A DNA stretch of 64,000 nt, taken from positions 16,002,526-16,066,525 of the forward strand of contig NW_024040041.1 in NCBI RefSeq assembly GCF_014851395.1. Direction: 5' to 3'. Source of the DNA: Micropterus salmoides (Eukaryota > Chordata > Actinopteri > Centrarchiformes > Centrarchidae). A program made the translations under genes and the position numbers. Each line of letters starts with the position of its first letter. Positions within the stretch are counted from its first letter, which is position 1. This document shows, one piece after another, positions 1 through 12,613 of the stretch. The notes under the pieces were generated by a model, which was not told the DNA's origin, made no database searches, and saw nothing but the letters and a program-made list of their open reading frames with translations.

Positions 1-1397
1 CATTGCAAATGATAGTTTAGGTGGAAAAGAAGTTATCAAACTTCGTGGTAGTTATTTAAGCTTAATACACATTTATATATGCTCCTACAGTCAATGCTCA
101 ATGACTCAGTTGCAATTGGGGGCATTTATTGAGTTAAAAATGGTATAAAAAAACCCAATGACCAATAAACACAATCAATTTAAACAAGTGACAACACAAA
201 TAAAATTAAATAAAATTTGAAAAACAGCACAAAAGAAAAAAAATCAGTGAATTACAGATATTACGGCGGTCCCAATCAGCGATCGGGGTACAGGCTGATC
301 AAGGCATTTTTTAACTGATGGTATCGGCTTCATTGAGCACTAACCAAAGCCAAATCCTTTGTTTTGCTTTAGCTGTCACACAAGTGTCATAAACAGAGAG
401 CAGTTTGTGGCAGGATGCAGCTAAATATCTGCCGTGTAGAAATATTTTAAATTAAAAAATATAAGCTGTCCAACAGCCTCTTGTAATGTGCAACGTGAGC
501 ATTTCGCGGTAGTAAAAAATAAAAAATATTCGACTTGAGTTAAAAAAACACTTGCTTGTATCGGCTTTTCAGAGTGTTGTGTGGAGAGGAGCGGCTAGAG
601 CGGACGGACACAGCCGCTGCTCTACAGCTACTGAGTGACAGGGAGCTCTGGAGGAGAGACAAATAAACACCCGCAGTCGGACTGGATTCTGCTGTAATAT
701 GAAGCTGTTTACCAGTGGGATGAGCTCAGAGTTTATTTATCTTATTCAGTTAACTTTTTAATTAAAGTTTTTTGTAAAATATGTGTCCAATACTTGATTG
801 CTTTGCTATGAAACAAGTAAGCAAAGGATAGCCGTGGTCGATCCAAACGCCATTTAGAAAACAAGCATTTTAAAAGTTGTTTGATTGTCATCTTGTGGAC
901 AGACCAGACAAAGCATGAATTCACATGTTAATCACATTGGATGGGCGAGTCGATCTGTGGCTGCTTGACAGCTCATTATACACAAACATAAGAGTGATCA
1001 GTATTTTAAAAGCATTTTCAATGTATCAAATTTTCAAAAAATCTGTTTCAATATTTTGAAAAGCTTTGACAATATTTTTTTCCCATACCAGATACCAGCA
1101 TCTTCATTTCCATAGTCCTCCACTCATTTCACTCGTTTCTTAATAAACTGTGTGACTTCAACATTTTTCACTGTGCACTTAAATGTCTTTGTGTGCTCCT
1201 AAGGTAAAAAGGTTAGCATAGAGACATGACTTGGCAGAGGACAGTTGAAAGGTATCATGAAACAAGTGAAGAGAGAAAGGAGGATGACATGAAACAAATG
1301 TCACTCGACAAACAAACCAGGGACAATGTGATCACAGTGCTGGATAAGGTTTACGTCTTAATCTAGGCCTCCAGGAGGCTTGGACACTGGTTTGCTT
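1..1397. other. No gene recognised (flank 3' of the MHC class II alpha gene)
   Basis: I see no convincing exon, RNA gene or full repeat here. The part next to position 1398 should hold the 3' untranslated region of the minus-strand MHC gene, but I did not find a clear polyadenylation signal close to its stop. Confidence 0.5.
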
Positions 1398-3196
1398 TCA
1401 TAAAAAGAGTATTCCTGCAGCAACTCCAAGAAGTCCAAGACTCAGGCCAAGCCCACAAAAGACAGATGGACCAATACTGATCTCGTTTGTTTCAACCTCT
1501 GGGGAGAACAAGAGAAAAATAATTAAAATCTGAAGTTAAAAACACAAATCTTATTTCATTTCATCGACTTCTACATATCTATCAGAGCAGTCAGGAGAAT
1601 ATTAAGATACTACAAAACTAGGGTGACCAGTCGTCGGGAATTTGGGACAGTCCCGATTTACGAGCAGTTGTCCTGACTCCTGTTCGGTTTGTCCAGAAAA
1701 TTAGACTTAACATCGGTTTAAATTATAGCCTAATTAATCATTAAATACTGATCGTTGTGTAGTTCGTGCTCTTTTCTTATGTTTTCTTGTGGTTAGTGGA
1801 AGTTACAGTTGCGAGGACAAGGAAAGTGTAGCTTCAGGCAGCGAAGGAGGAGAGATCTTCAATTCAAATCAATTCAATTTTATTTTTATAGCGCCAAATC
1901 ACAACAACAGTTAGTGCTCATAAAAGAGCTGGTCTAGACTGTACTCTGTGATATTATTTACAGAAACCCAACATCCAACATGCACGTTGCGCAGACAGAC
2001 GTGACAGTGCATTGATGAAATGAACAAAATAAAAATAAAAATTAGATAAGAGATCATGATTTACCCTCTGTTACATTCACACATCCACAGTTGTTGTGTT
2101 TTCCCTAATGATAGACAGGTGACTTCATGAACAGAAATAATAAATTTTAGCATTGTGTTTTGACTTTCATGTGTGTTAATGTTCATTGACACTAAATGTA
2201 CCGGTAGCCACGCCCCCCCCCCCCCCCCCCCATTCTCATCTGGTCACCCTATACAAAACATTAAGTCTCTCACCCCAAAACTTGGTCTGAGGCGTCTCCA
2301 GTGAGTCATGCTTCACAGTGCAGCTGTAGATGTCTCCTTCCTTTGGGACAAAGTCCAGAGTGGAAAAAACATAAAATGTCCCATCAGGATTGGGTAAGCA
2401 TCTGATGAAAGGATCTTCCTCTGCTACTTCTACATCATTCTTGGTCCACTTTATGTTGATGTAGGGAGGAAAGAAATGGTTGATGAAGCAGATGAGAGTG
2501 TTCTCTTCCTCTTTTTTCACTTCATCTCTGGGGTAAATGATCATTTCTGGTTCCTCTGAGGGTTAAATTCACACATAATAATGATAAAATGGTGTTCTGT
2601 TAATGTTATATATTTTTGTTAAAACATGCCAAATGGATATGGTATCTATGTTAAAGGAAGACAGTGAATGTAACATCAGTATGTTGAGTATCACTTACCT
2701 TTAGTCTTTGTTGTAGCTGACTTGTCTTTTTTCCATAAATCTAAAAAATATCTGCACGCAAATGGTGTGAGTGTTGCATATTCGTAGGCTCCAGCAATCT
2801 TAAACTTGTAGGCAGTCGGCTATCCCAAAAAAGGACTCCTTTTTTAAAGTCTGCATAGCATACTTCATCACCATCCAGTGTCGCACAGAATTGAGATTCG
2901 CTTGAGTCAGAGCATCCATAGGTGTAACAAAATTCATAACTTCCTAGAAAAATGTAACAATCCACATATGAATTCAGAAACAACTGTTTACACTGGTAAG
3001 ACATTCGTAAAAAAAATTACAAATAAATTTATAATTTTAGATCCTATTTTATATTTATACAAAAGGAAAGATTTTTACATGTTCGAAATAAAGATATCAA
3101 TCAATCAATCAAAACAATTATTAGTAAATAGCCATACTTACTTTGTCCATAGATGCAAACTGCTCCTGAGAAAACAAGCAACATCTTGAAGTACAT
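1398..3196 (-). CDS. MHC class II alpha chain, four exons, one-base deletion in exon 2
   Basis: This is the alpha subunit of the class II heterodimer that presents peptides to CD4 T cells at the surface of antigen-presenting cells. Exon 1 (3142-3196) gives a short signal peptide, MYFKMLLVFSGAVCIYGQ; the ATG at 3184-3182 is an alternative start. Exon 2 (2699-2943) is the alpha-1 domain with the typical GCSDS, LDGDE and YADF blocks. Exon 3 (2274-2555, 282 nt) is the Ig C1-type alpha-2 domain with IIYPRDEV, the two Ig cysteines (LICFINHFFPP and YSCTVKH) and KWTKND. Exon 4 (1398-1498) gives the connecting peptide and a glycine-rich membrane helix (GLGLSLGLLGVAAG). The protein stops right after the helix with almost no cytoplasmic tail. 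All junctions are GT-AG and phase 1. Exon 2 is 245 nt, one short of a multiple of three: YADFKKGVLFWDSR reads in one frame and the rest (YKFKIAGAYEY) in another, so as written translation ends at 2741. I saw no X/Y-box promoter upstream. The family is certain; whether the gene works is not. Confidence 0.85.
1619..2251. mobile_element. hAT-type MITE in intron 3 of the MHC class II alpha gene
   Basis: The ends are inverted copies of TAGGGTGACCAG (1619-1630 and 2240-2251). They are flanked by an identical 8-bp target duplication, tacaaaac, at 1611-1618 and 2252-2259. An 8-bp duplication is the mark of the hAT superfamily. There is no transposase frame inside, so it is non-autonomous. It holds an L2-type LINE tail and a run of 19 C at 2213-2231. 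Confidence 0.85.
1861..1980 (-). repeat. L2-type LINE 3' tail, nested in the hAT element
   Basis: The plus strand reads as AATTCAA-type units, then tttttatagcgccaaatcac and the block around tctagactgtactctgtga. This is the reverse complement of the 3' end of the LINE at 33.7-33.85 kb. It is a 5'-truncated tail only. Confidence 0.75.
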
Positions 3197-6100
3197 ATCT
3201 TCTAGTCTGTGTGCGGTCAAAGCTCTTGTGTTCTTTGTAAGAAAAGTTAGACTTCTCAAGGTTGACTGTGCTCGATGCAAATGTTTCATAAAACACATGA
3301 TGCTTTGTGTTTGTTTTCTTCCTCATACTTTGACATCTCTTCACATCCTCATAGTTTTACACTTCCTCTTCCTTCTTTCTTTGTTTATTACATATAGGTT
3401 GTCTATAGGTTAATTATACAGTATCTATACTGTATTGTACTGAGATACTTTCCATCTGACCCGTTTCAACTTCACCCGTTCAACTGACACTCAAGTGTTT
3501 CAGCGGTGGAGCGTTTAGCCTGCCCTAAGTTGTTGACATGTTGTTAATTTGTCATTCTGTGTGCTTTAACTACAGATAACCGCTCTCTGTGAGCCGTTTT
3601 CTCTGCTCGCTGCATGGCTACATCCACATGAAGCATTTCAGAATAAGAACATTTTGCCTGCCTAGTTTTGCTGACTTGTTCAGATTTTGTTAATTTGGTT
3701 AGTTGTCCTTGCTTTTTGTGCTTCTATTATGGTTATTGCTATTATTATTATTAAGTAGGCTACATAGTTAAATTGTTTCTTTTTTGTCTTTTTTAACTGT
3801 GTTTATTGTTGATATACAATCGGGAGTCTTATGTCACAACAGCTGCAGAAATATTTTATAGCACCCTCTCAAAACACACACACATACAACCAGACACACA
3901 CATGATCTTCACAGGCAGTCAGCCAATGTTGTTTTACTATGAGATCAGTGTCCATGACCTCTGTGCCAAAAATAGCTGTCACACAAGAACAGTGTATGTA
4001 AATGAAAATCCCTCCAAAACTGACACAAACTAACATGTGTATGTGCATGTGAACACAAAGAGAATATAATATTGGACACAAGGTCACCATGTGTTATGTT
4101 TGTCTAGTGGTGAAAGATGAGCAGAGCTAATATATAACATAACAACAAAATGAAAGGAGCTGCAATTAAATAGTAATTTGGAGAACAGAGAATAACTCCA
4201 GATCACAGGGGTCTGCTGACAAAAGCAACAGGCGCCAGAGGGTGAGAGAAGAGGAGCCATGCTGCTGGCCACCTGCACCCATGGCACTAACCAGCAGCCC
4301 AGGAACGCTGAGTCAGAGAAACCAGGCATGGAGAAATACACACGAAAAAAATATTGTGAAAGTCTTTGTGGAAAAGGAAAACATGCAATGTGAAGAATGC
4401 CATAATCACTCCATGTTCCACAAAATGAGAGGCTTTTCATTCCTTTTGAGTGGGTGGTTTTGTAAAAGCTTGTCCAATTTAGTTTTACCAACTCTTTGTG
4501 CACATGCTTGCCGACATAAGTTAAGTCGAAGAAGTTCTCCTGGTAACGCATTCTTCTTTCTATCTTAGTTTGTTATGCACAAGCACTCTCAAGTTAAGCA
4601 CAGCCAATTTTCTGAGTGACACATCTCCATCACAGGAACCATCTTTGAAAAGCTGAGATTTACTAGTTAGGAGATTGGAGAAACAGAAGAGAACAGTTGT
4701 AAATAACTTCAGTATTCTCAATCAGGCTGATTACATTCGGAAGAAAAAAACATGGTCGACTTGATGGGAATGTTGTGATTGTGTGTTCCTTACAGATATC
4801 TGAGTCACTCAGAAAGGGAGAGGAAGTGTTTTTTAAAGGATTTCTGATGGTGTCTGATCATAAGCGGAGATAGCATGATGCATGGGCCCAGGTATGTCAT
4901 TTGATAGAAGACACAGCCGGGCATGAGGAGCTGCATGCAGTTTGCTTCCAATAATGACTCAGTGGACTTCCGGAGTGAGTCTGGGGTCACGTAAACATTG
5001 TATAAATGACAGGTGGGCTCTGTGATGAAGCTTTGCCCCCACTGTGCTGAGAGTCTATTTCCACCCAGTGTCTGATGTATGTACCTGGCTAACTTCTGTA
5101 TGGGTGTTAAAATACAACAAATTACAACAACACACAGACAAACACACACACCAAGTTTTACAAAGTCAAAGTAGACATAAATGCACACATACTCAGCCCA
5201 TCTGGTGTGTCGGATGAGTTTCCACCGCCGTGCTAAAGTGCTGAACAATCTACATTGTAACTACACAGACCCATTTTCTACAGCTGTTTTTCAGGCAGAT
5301 TTTCAGCTCTTTCAAAATGCATTAAAGCTGCGTAAATATTGTAATTAAAATACCTGAATGTGAGATGACAACCGGTGTTATTAATTGTGGAAATCTCTTC
5401 CTCTGTTAAATTAAACGGCTGTGTGGGTCAAATAGGCTCTAATCTACAGACACACCCTCACACTCAAACCTGACACATGTGTGCACACTGCGCATATACA
5501 GAAGGTCACTTCATCATCAAAGAGCTTTCTAATCAGTTGTGAGCTGCTGATGTTCCTATAGCAACCAGGGACACTTGTATCTGTTATTGTGGTATGCTCA
5601 TGCATGTGTGTGTGTGTGTGTGTGTGTTATGGTCAAAATAAAATATCGATACTCTGCAGGATTCACAATTTGCACACAGCCTTTTTACTGTGTGCAGAGA
5701 GAGCTCTAAACTTTACACTGTAATTGCGTCTTGGTGATGTTGGAGCTGAGTGTTTATGCTAGTGGAGTATGGAGTGAGCGTCTCCTTATTACCCTTTGAA
5801 AGCGAACACTTTCATGATAATTGTGCAGCTCATTGACTGAATCGGTTGAATCTCTTGCTTTGATTTGCTAATGGAAACATTTTGATCGGTGGCACACGCA
5901 CTTGTTTCCCACCCGCGTCTGCATAAATTACTTGTTGAGATGGATGTTTTCATGCTGTGATCAGTTAGAAGTTGCATTTTTTCTTCTGTAGTAACTGCCT
6001 TGGGGAATCAGTGTAATTTTGAATATAGCAAATGACTGATCCACGTCACTCCTCACATACAGTCTGATCACATGTACAACCCAACACCACAATGCGTCCT

Positions 6101-6611
6101 GATACACTGATGACATTTTGATGTGGCATACCCAGCCGCTCCTCTTCTTATGCTGCATCTCTGTTAACACCTGCCCCATAACTCTAATGACACATTCACA
6201 ATGTGTCAGCACAGCTTCTATTCTCAGTGGCCATTGTTTCTCTTCGTTTATACAGGATGTTGACAGAAAGTAAGGTTTTAAGGGACTTGAAGAGAGGAGG
6301 TGGGGTGCGGGCAATTAAGAGTTTCCTGTTCTGATAAGGTGAATGATGTTACCTTCCCATTTAACAGGTGGGAGTGCAGTCCATGCAAGTCTGACAACTC
6401 CATTGTCCATCTCTACAAACCTATGTGGACAAACGTTTATTATTTCAATTGAAATTCCAGTCACGATTCGAACAAGCAGTTGATCAGGTATGTATTAAAT
6501 GTAATGCTGGAAAGATGTGTAGCCAGTATTGACAGTGTTTAAATGCCATGTCCAAGTCCTTATTGTCCTGATACCCTCATTAATGATTTAAATCTCACAA
6601 CACCAGGATTT
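3197..6611. other. No gene recognised; GT microsatellite at 5605-5626
   Basis: The open frames here, including ones of about 150 codons on the minus strand at 4.1-4.55 and 4.8-5.25 kb, show no family signature and no exon-like splice context. A short (GT)n tract lies at 5605-5626. I see nothing else to annotate. Confidence 0.45.
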
Positions 6612-6885
6612 AGGGCGGCACGGTGGTGCGGTGGTTAGCACTGTCGCCTCACAGCAAGAAGGTCGTGGAGTTTGCATGTTCTCCCCGTGTCTGCGTGGGT
6701 TCTCTCCGGGTGCTCCGGCTTCCTCCCACCATCCAAAGACATGCAGGCTAGGTTGATTGGTTACCCTAAATTGTCCTTAGGTATTGCCCTTGATTGTGAG
6801 CGGTTGTTTGTCTGTGTGGCCCCACCTTTTGCCCAATGTCAGCTGGGATTGGCTCCAGCCCCCCTGCGACCCTTAATTGTTAACT
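6612..6885 (+). repeat. tRNA-derived SINE-like interspersed repeat
   Basis: It begins ggcggcacggtggtgcggtg and continues with blocks found in very many teleost repeats: gtttgcatgttctccccgtg, ctccggcttcctcccac, catgcaggc and tgtcagctgggattggctcc. The first 40 bases resemble a tRNA A-box. A clear B-box (GGTTCGA) is missing, so it is a decayed or partial copy. The 3' half recurs at 15.09-15.21 kb. Confidence 0.7.
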
Positions 6886-7250
6886 TACCTTATGTGCTTT
6901 TCTGAAAATTTACAAAAAGTTTATACAACAAGATCATTTGTAGAATAGCAGATCTCCAAACTCCACATTTTATAATTTAGTTTCAAGATTTAAGGACTGT
7001 ATGTAAGACATAAGTTTTTCAAATATGGAGCGGAATCAGTCCAGAATGTATTATTTTAATTATATCAACTGTATTGTTTGTAGAATTACAGGCTACATCA
7101 GCTATTAATCTGCTTTTTTCAAAGGCACAGACAAATAATGTTGTCCTGCCTTGATCAGAAAACACTTAGTGTCAGTCTCTAGAGGGCATGGACAAACAAA
7201 ATAATCTGTCTTTTCGTTAATGTGTTTGTGTAAGTTGTAGTAATGTGTAG

Positions 7251-7724
7251 CAGGGCTGGACAATAAAACAATAATGATAATTATCGCAATGTAATTTTCC
7301 TTAATAACATTTTAACAAATGTTCAATATATCGTCAATAAATGTTTGTTTTAACTCGTTTGAATCACGCACAAATTAGCACTTCATTTTTCTATTATGAT
7401 ATTTTTTTTGTTGAGGAAAAGGGACTGAAAAAAACTACTCATTTTTTGAAAACAAGATTTTATCATGATAGTTTTGAATGTGTTACCTCAGATTTGTGAA
7501 GTGATCCACTGTTTAGCTTCAAGTGTTTGTCATGTTCTGCCCATAAATAATTGTTTAAAACCACAAATAACCATCTGGTTACGTCAACTTTCACTGAGGA
7601 GCAAAAATCAGCCTTTAAACTTGAAGGAAATAATGATTTGACATTTATCGTGATAATTATCAATATCGAATGGTAGGAAAATGTTTTATCGTGATAACAT
7701 TTTTGGCCATATCGCCCAGCCCTA
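7251..7724. mobile_element. hAT-type MITE with 8-bp target duplication
   Basis: The left end is cagggctgg and the right end ccagcccta. Subterminal stretches rich in ataattatcg and tatcgtgata motifs form imperfect inverted repeats. The 8-bp direct repeat atgtgtag flanks both ends (7243-7250 and 7725-7732), which fits hAT insertion. There is no coding capacity. Confidence 0.85.
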
Positions 7725-7732
7725 ATGTGTAG

Positions 7733-10215
7733 TGTTAACGGGACTTGACATTCTTGTTCTCATAAGGGAAATGTTAATTATAGAAATGTCCTGAGCTGAT
7801 CCAGGTACAAGCAAAGCGAGCACAGCTGATCTGAGATTAAAAAAAATCCTCCCTTTGCCTTTATTTCAGTAGCATTCTCCTGATACACAGCCAACAAGAT
7901 ACTCCAAAATAAAATCAATGAGGCTGCTATTCGCTGGAATTAAAGCAACATACCTGTACAATGGGCGAGAAAGGGACCATAAAAATGTTTTCTCTAACCC
8001 CACATGGCCTCTGTTTGAAGCTCAGTGCTGCAGTGTGGAGTTTCAAACACAATGCCAGAGGCCGCGGCAACAAGACACAGCAGATGTCAAGCTTTGGCAT
8101 GACATGCGCTGTAGGCTGTAGAGCAACTGACTGAGATTTAAGTTCATTTTCAAGTAAATGTATCACAGATTCATTGGCATCAGATAATGGACTTTCTTTT
8201 ACTGGATGCAAAAACTGGCACTTTATTGTGGTTTTCAAGTGTGTGGAGGAACCCAAAGACAATCGGCTGACTGCTGTTTTGTGCACTGCACTAATGATTT
8301 TCTAAGACGCTGCTCACAGATGTTGCTTTAGCACATCCCCCATCTTTCTGTTCACACTGCAGCTTATGTAACTGCCACCAACAAGATCGTTCTGTCCCTT
8401 TTTTAACATTTATTTATTTCCTTTAATCAAATGGTTTATTTGCTTAATGACAATGTCTACTATCTTCCAGGACCTTTGTTTTCAATAGATCAGAAAGATC
8501 CGACACCAAGGCTTGCTGTTACAATGCTCAACGCCTGTAAAACTCCAGCACTTAGTGATGCTTAGTGATGTGGCTTTTGTCATTTGAGAACACTAACTAA
8601 AAGGCTTATTTGCTAAATGAGCGAATGCATGGTTTGCAAAGTAGACAGTGCTTGTGGAAGTTTATTTCTCAACATAGCATCATCTTGCCCTTAGTTCTCT
8701 GTTAAAGGATAAGTGGGCATAGATAATAGACTGAAAGATGGATGGGCATCATATTATCGTATCGTATTTTCATCCCCTTTGTCTCTGTCTTGCTCTCCCT
8801 CTAAACTGTCAAGCAGCAACAGATGTAGTTCTAAGATTAAAAAATAATAAAGAATAATACAACGCCTTGGTACAAACATTCCTCCTTTTGCTCTGCATAC
8901 GGCTAAATCACATGTTTAAAAGCGTTGCTTCTGTCTTGGGTGGTACAGGCATGGACTTTCTCTCTACCCTCAGGACACTGTAATTTCTCGCCTGTCCACC
9001 GGTCACCCTGGTTCCCATAACCTCCAGTCACCTGACCAACTGTTCCTGCACAACTGCTCTTAATTTAGTCCTTAGCTCTACTAAAAATATAAAACTGTTG
9101 ACCCTGGACGTTTCCCACAGCATTAATGTTGCTACGTAACTATTGCAGTCAGGCTATTTCTGCCTGCTTATGTTCCAGTATATAACCTTGCCACGAGTTC
9201 TCAGTATTGTAAACTTATCTTTTATATATAAACTAAAGCTTACAGCGCTGTTGATGGTCTGCCCTTCTTTCCCTGTGGGAATTTCAGACATGTCTACTGT
9301 TAAATAAAAAGATTGACAAGATTAATAGAAGGACTTCTTTGATTCATAGCAAATACATGGAGGCAATATTTAGTTTTACGTAGCCTCTTTGCGGGCAAAG
9401 AAACAGCTGGAAGCACTGTGTTTTATGGACATAGTACCTGTCTGTCTAGACCCTCCCCAACAGCGGAGAAAGCAGCGACAAGGGCCACAATTTAATAAGA
9501 AAAGGCATTACAAATTCTGGGGAAAACATGCAAATAATACAACAGAAGAATGAAACATCAGAGTTCTCCAGCCAAACTCCAACCACAAGCATCACTACAT
9601 GCTATGCTTTTTAGACCACTGGACGTATCTTATGTCTTTGGGATCATCTAACTAACAAACAAAAGGGCACTATAGTTGCTGCTGGTCACAGTTAAACAGA
9701 TCACTTTTTTTAAGTAGACTGCATTACACTCTTACACAATCTATTTACAGGCCAAGTCAGAAAACTGTGTTACTGCCTTTTAAATCTGTAGTGTTCTCTT
9801 TAGTTTAGAAAAACTCTGCAATCTGAATAGTAAAACAGGTAATAATGTGAAAAGAGAGAAACACAGAGACAGATTTTCAAGAAGCATGAACAAAGACAGA
9901 CCAAGGATACAAACACAGCATATGTACACATGAAGAACATGTAAGTGTTCTATTTCTCACTTTGCTGTATAACATCTCAGCGTTGCAGACTCAGAAAGAA
10001 AGGTTCTCAGCTGGAAATGCACAGAAAATTTGCTATATAATAACAGAAAAGCCATAATCTGAGACAAAGACTGTGAGCGCAACCTCGAAAATACCGCCAG
10101 GGTTTCAATTATAAGCACAGTGCTGTCCTATGAACCAGCAGGCTGGCAGATGGATAACCATAGAAGTCAGAGAACCAATCCGTTAAAATCTTGTAATACA
10201 CCATCAAATGTCACG
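7733..10215. other. No gene recognised
   Basis: The two overlapping open frames at 7.92-8.29 kb have no family signature. I find no splice-bounded exons, RNA genes or full repeats in this stretch. Confidence 0.45.
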
Positions 10216-10715
10216 NNNNNNNNNNNNNNNNNNNNNNNNNNNNNNNNNNNNNNNNNNNNNNNNNNNNNNNNNNNNNNNNNNNNNNNNNNNNNNNNNNNNN
10301 NNNNNNNNNNNNNNNNNNNNNNNNNNNNNNNNNNNNNNNNNNNNNNNNNNNNNNNNNNNNNNNNNNNNNNNNNNNNNNNNNNNNNNNNNNNNNNNNNNNN
10401 NNNNNNNNNNNNNNNNNNNNNNNNNNNNNNNNNNNNNNNNNNNNNNNNNNNNNNNNNNNNNNNNNNNNNNNNNNNNNNNNNNNNNNNNNNNNNNNNNNNN
10501 NNNNNNNNNNNNNNNNNNNNNNNNNNNNNNNNNNNNNNNNNNNNNNNNNNNNNNNNNNNNNNNNNNNNNNNNNNNNNNNNNNNNNNNNNNNNNNNNNNNN
10601 NNNNNNNNNNNNNNNNNNNNNNNNNNNNNNNNNNNNNNNNNNNNNNNNNNNNNNNNNNNNNNNNNNNNNNNNNNNNNNNNNNNNNNNNNNNNNNNNNNNN
10701 NNNNNNNNNNNNNNN
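10216..10715. other. Assembly gap, exactly 500 N
   Basis: There are 500 consecutive N. The round number suggests a placeholder whose true length is unknown. Frames that run through it are artefacts. Confidence 0.99.
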
Positions 10716-11214
10716 CAACTCCGTCTTCCAGCTCCATTTTAGCCCTCTCCCTTTCAGCAAACAAGGACCAACGCGGCTATTCCGCCTTACCCCGCCACTA
10801 TGAGCCTGTTATCCGCTTAATTGAAAGCAGCGTTTCTTCAAATAAACGTACACATTGAGGACATTACAGGGCTGGACTATTACGACGCAAGACAGGCTAC
10901 GTGGATATCTTCCTCCTTTCCCTCACTTGTCCCATGCTGCCTTAAAGTGCTCTTCCAAAACTGCTACTTTCCAGATTCACTACGGTTTAAGTAGGTTATT
11001 TAGTTTTTTTTAATTAAATATAACATTTTACTCAGCTAAGTAAAAAAATAAGATAATTACGGCGGCGTACAACATGGCATTTTGCTCAGGAAGATTCACG
11101 AGCTGACATGTCCCATTAGTCACCGTTTCTTTTCATCCAGGTGGCCTTGATTCCTACATTTACGGCGGTACTTGGAGGCACCATCACAACAGCTGAGTTT
11201 CTGACCAGATCACG

Positions 11215-12060
11215 TGGTGACGTCACATCATGCGAACAACGTAAGATTATTTGCAGGAAACACTGTATTGTACACTCATTGTACAGTCTGAATTATTTTC
11301 AAGCGCAGTAAGAGTAAAAATAAAAATTTCCTGAGATGACTTATGCCAAGAACCGGAAAACATTTTCACATTTGGTGAATGAAAATACTTTGATTTCATA
11401 CGTCGTTCTTTCTAATATATGAGACAGGCACCCCCTTACCGTGAAGTTTATTATAGCTTTATTACACATTTCATTGTTATTAGCAAGCGCCTCCAATTAC
11501 GCTCTGCCACGCCCTCTGATGGACAGAGATGAAATTACTGCTGCAAACACTTCAAGCCTCAGCTCAGTTTGGGGATTTTTTTGAAAAAGTGTTATTGCAA
11601 TACCACTGTATCACATAATATTTGTAAAACCACAAGACTGTTTTGAAAAATATAGCAAAGTGAAGGAAAATACCTCAACACGGGATTTAACTGGACAGCA
11701 TGCTGTAGCACAATGATTCACTATGTACCAGGTCCAATATTCAAATAAAAAATACTAAAGGAACAACATGTAGGCTATTTGTAACCAGAAGTCTAAAAGG
11801 TTTTAATGTTCAACCACATTCAGTACAGTTTTAGCCATTTAATTAAACATCATGTATGTTTTGATACTGTTAATCACCAGATTCATGGCTACTGAGAGAC
11901 AACAGCAGAATTTACCACCTGATTCAACAAGCTAACAATATAATGATCCAAACATTCGAAGTGCACAGTGAGAGGGATACAAGCCTGCTTCGTGCCCATG
12001 TAGATTTTTATTGCATCTGATGTACAGCCTATTCATACTTTATTCAGCAAGGTAACAGGT
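11215..12060. repeat. Segmental duplication, left copy (partner 25.53-26.49 kb)
   Basis: The same sequence landmarks appear in the same order and orientation in both copies: gcgaacaacgtaagatt, ttttcacatttggtgaatg, gagatgaaattactgc, gtatcacataata, cagcacaatgattca, gtaaccagaagt, gagatacaagcctgct-like and cagcctattcatactt. In each copy the block is followed at higher coordinates by an IFI44-like relic on the minus strand. Here, however, the 6.5-kb element stands between the two. Confidence 0.75.
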
Positions 12061-12176
12061 TATAAGATATGTTCTAGCAGTATATTGCATTATAGCTAGC
12101 ACATAAAACCCAAAAGTCGAAATTGCCACTTTATAGCATTAGCATGCACATTACTGTTTGCTATGGAACATCTATA

Positions 12177-12441
12177 TGGAACATCCAAAGTGTCAGAACT
12201 GAATGAAAGAACAAATAAATGGGGAAAATATGTAAGAAAGAATGAATGAATAAAAGAATAAATTAAAAAATGCGGAAATATATCAAAGAATGAATGAATA
12301 AAAAATACATACTATTTGCTTTTGCCTTTCCCCAAGGAGACCTATTGTCATTGCTTTTCCCTTAGAGACCTTTTTCCATTGCTTTTTCCTTCCTCTTCCT
12401 TAACTGTCAATCAAGGTGTTGTGGCCCGCCCACTAAGTCCA
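12177..12441 (+). repeat. Left terminal inverted repeat of the composite element
   Basis: By eye it matches the reverse complement of 18172-18674 once the Penelope-like insertion there is skipped. AATGAATG/AAATAAAT-rich subterminal repeats are followed by the unique-looking block ending gtggcccgcccactaagt. Confidence 0.8.
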
Positions 12442-12613
12442 ACTAATCACTCAGAAGTATTTCTCTCCATGATCAGAGTTGTATAAAGGTCTGATCCACC
12501 AGTTGGTGGCGGTAAGGTTTCGCACCTTCGTTTTTCCAACTGACAAAATCACAAGGAAGAAGAAGGAGGAAGAATCTAACGTTAGACAGAACCAGCATGT
12601 CAATGTGATCTAA

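Noticed and set aside
4084..5248. Two minus-strand frames of about 150 codons
   Set aside because: There is no family signature, no splice partner and ordinary composition. Such lengths occur by chance.
6612..6690. Possible tRNA gene at the start of the SINE-like repeat
   Set aside because: An A-box-like stretch is present, but there is no B-box, cloverleaf or anticodon arm.
10120..10858. Long open frames on both strands at 10.1-10.9 kb
   Set aside because: They consist mostly of the 500 N of the assembly gap.
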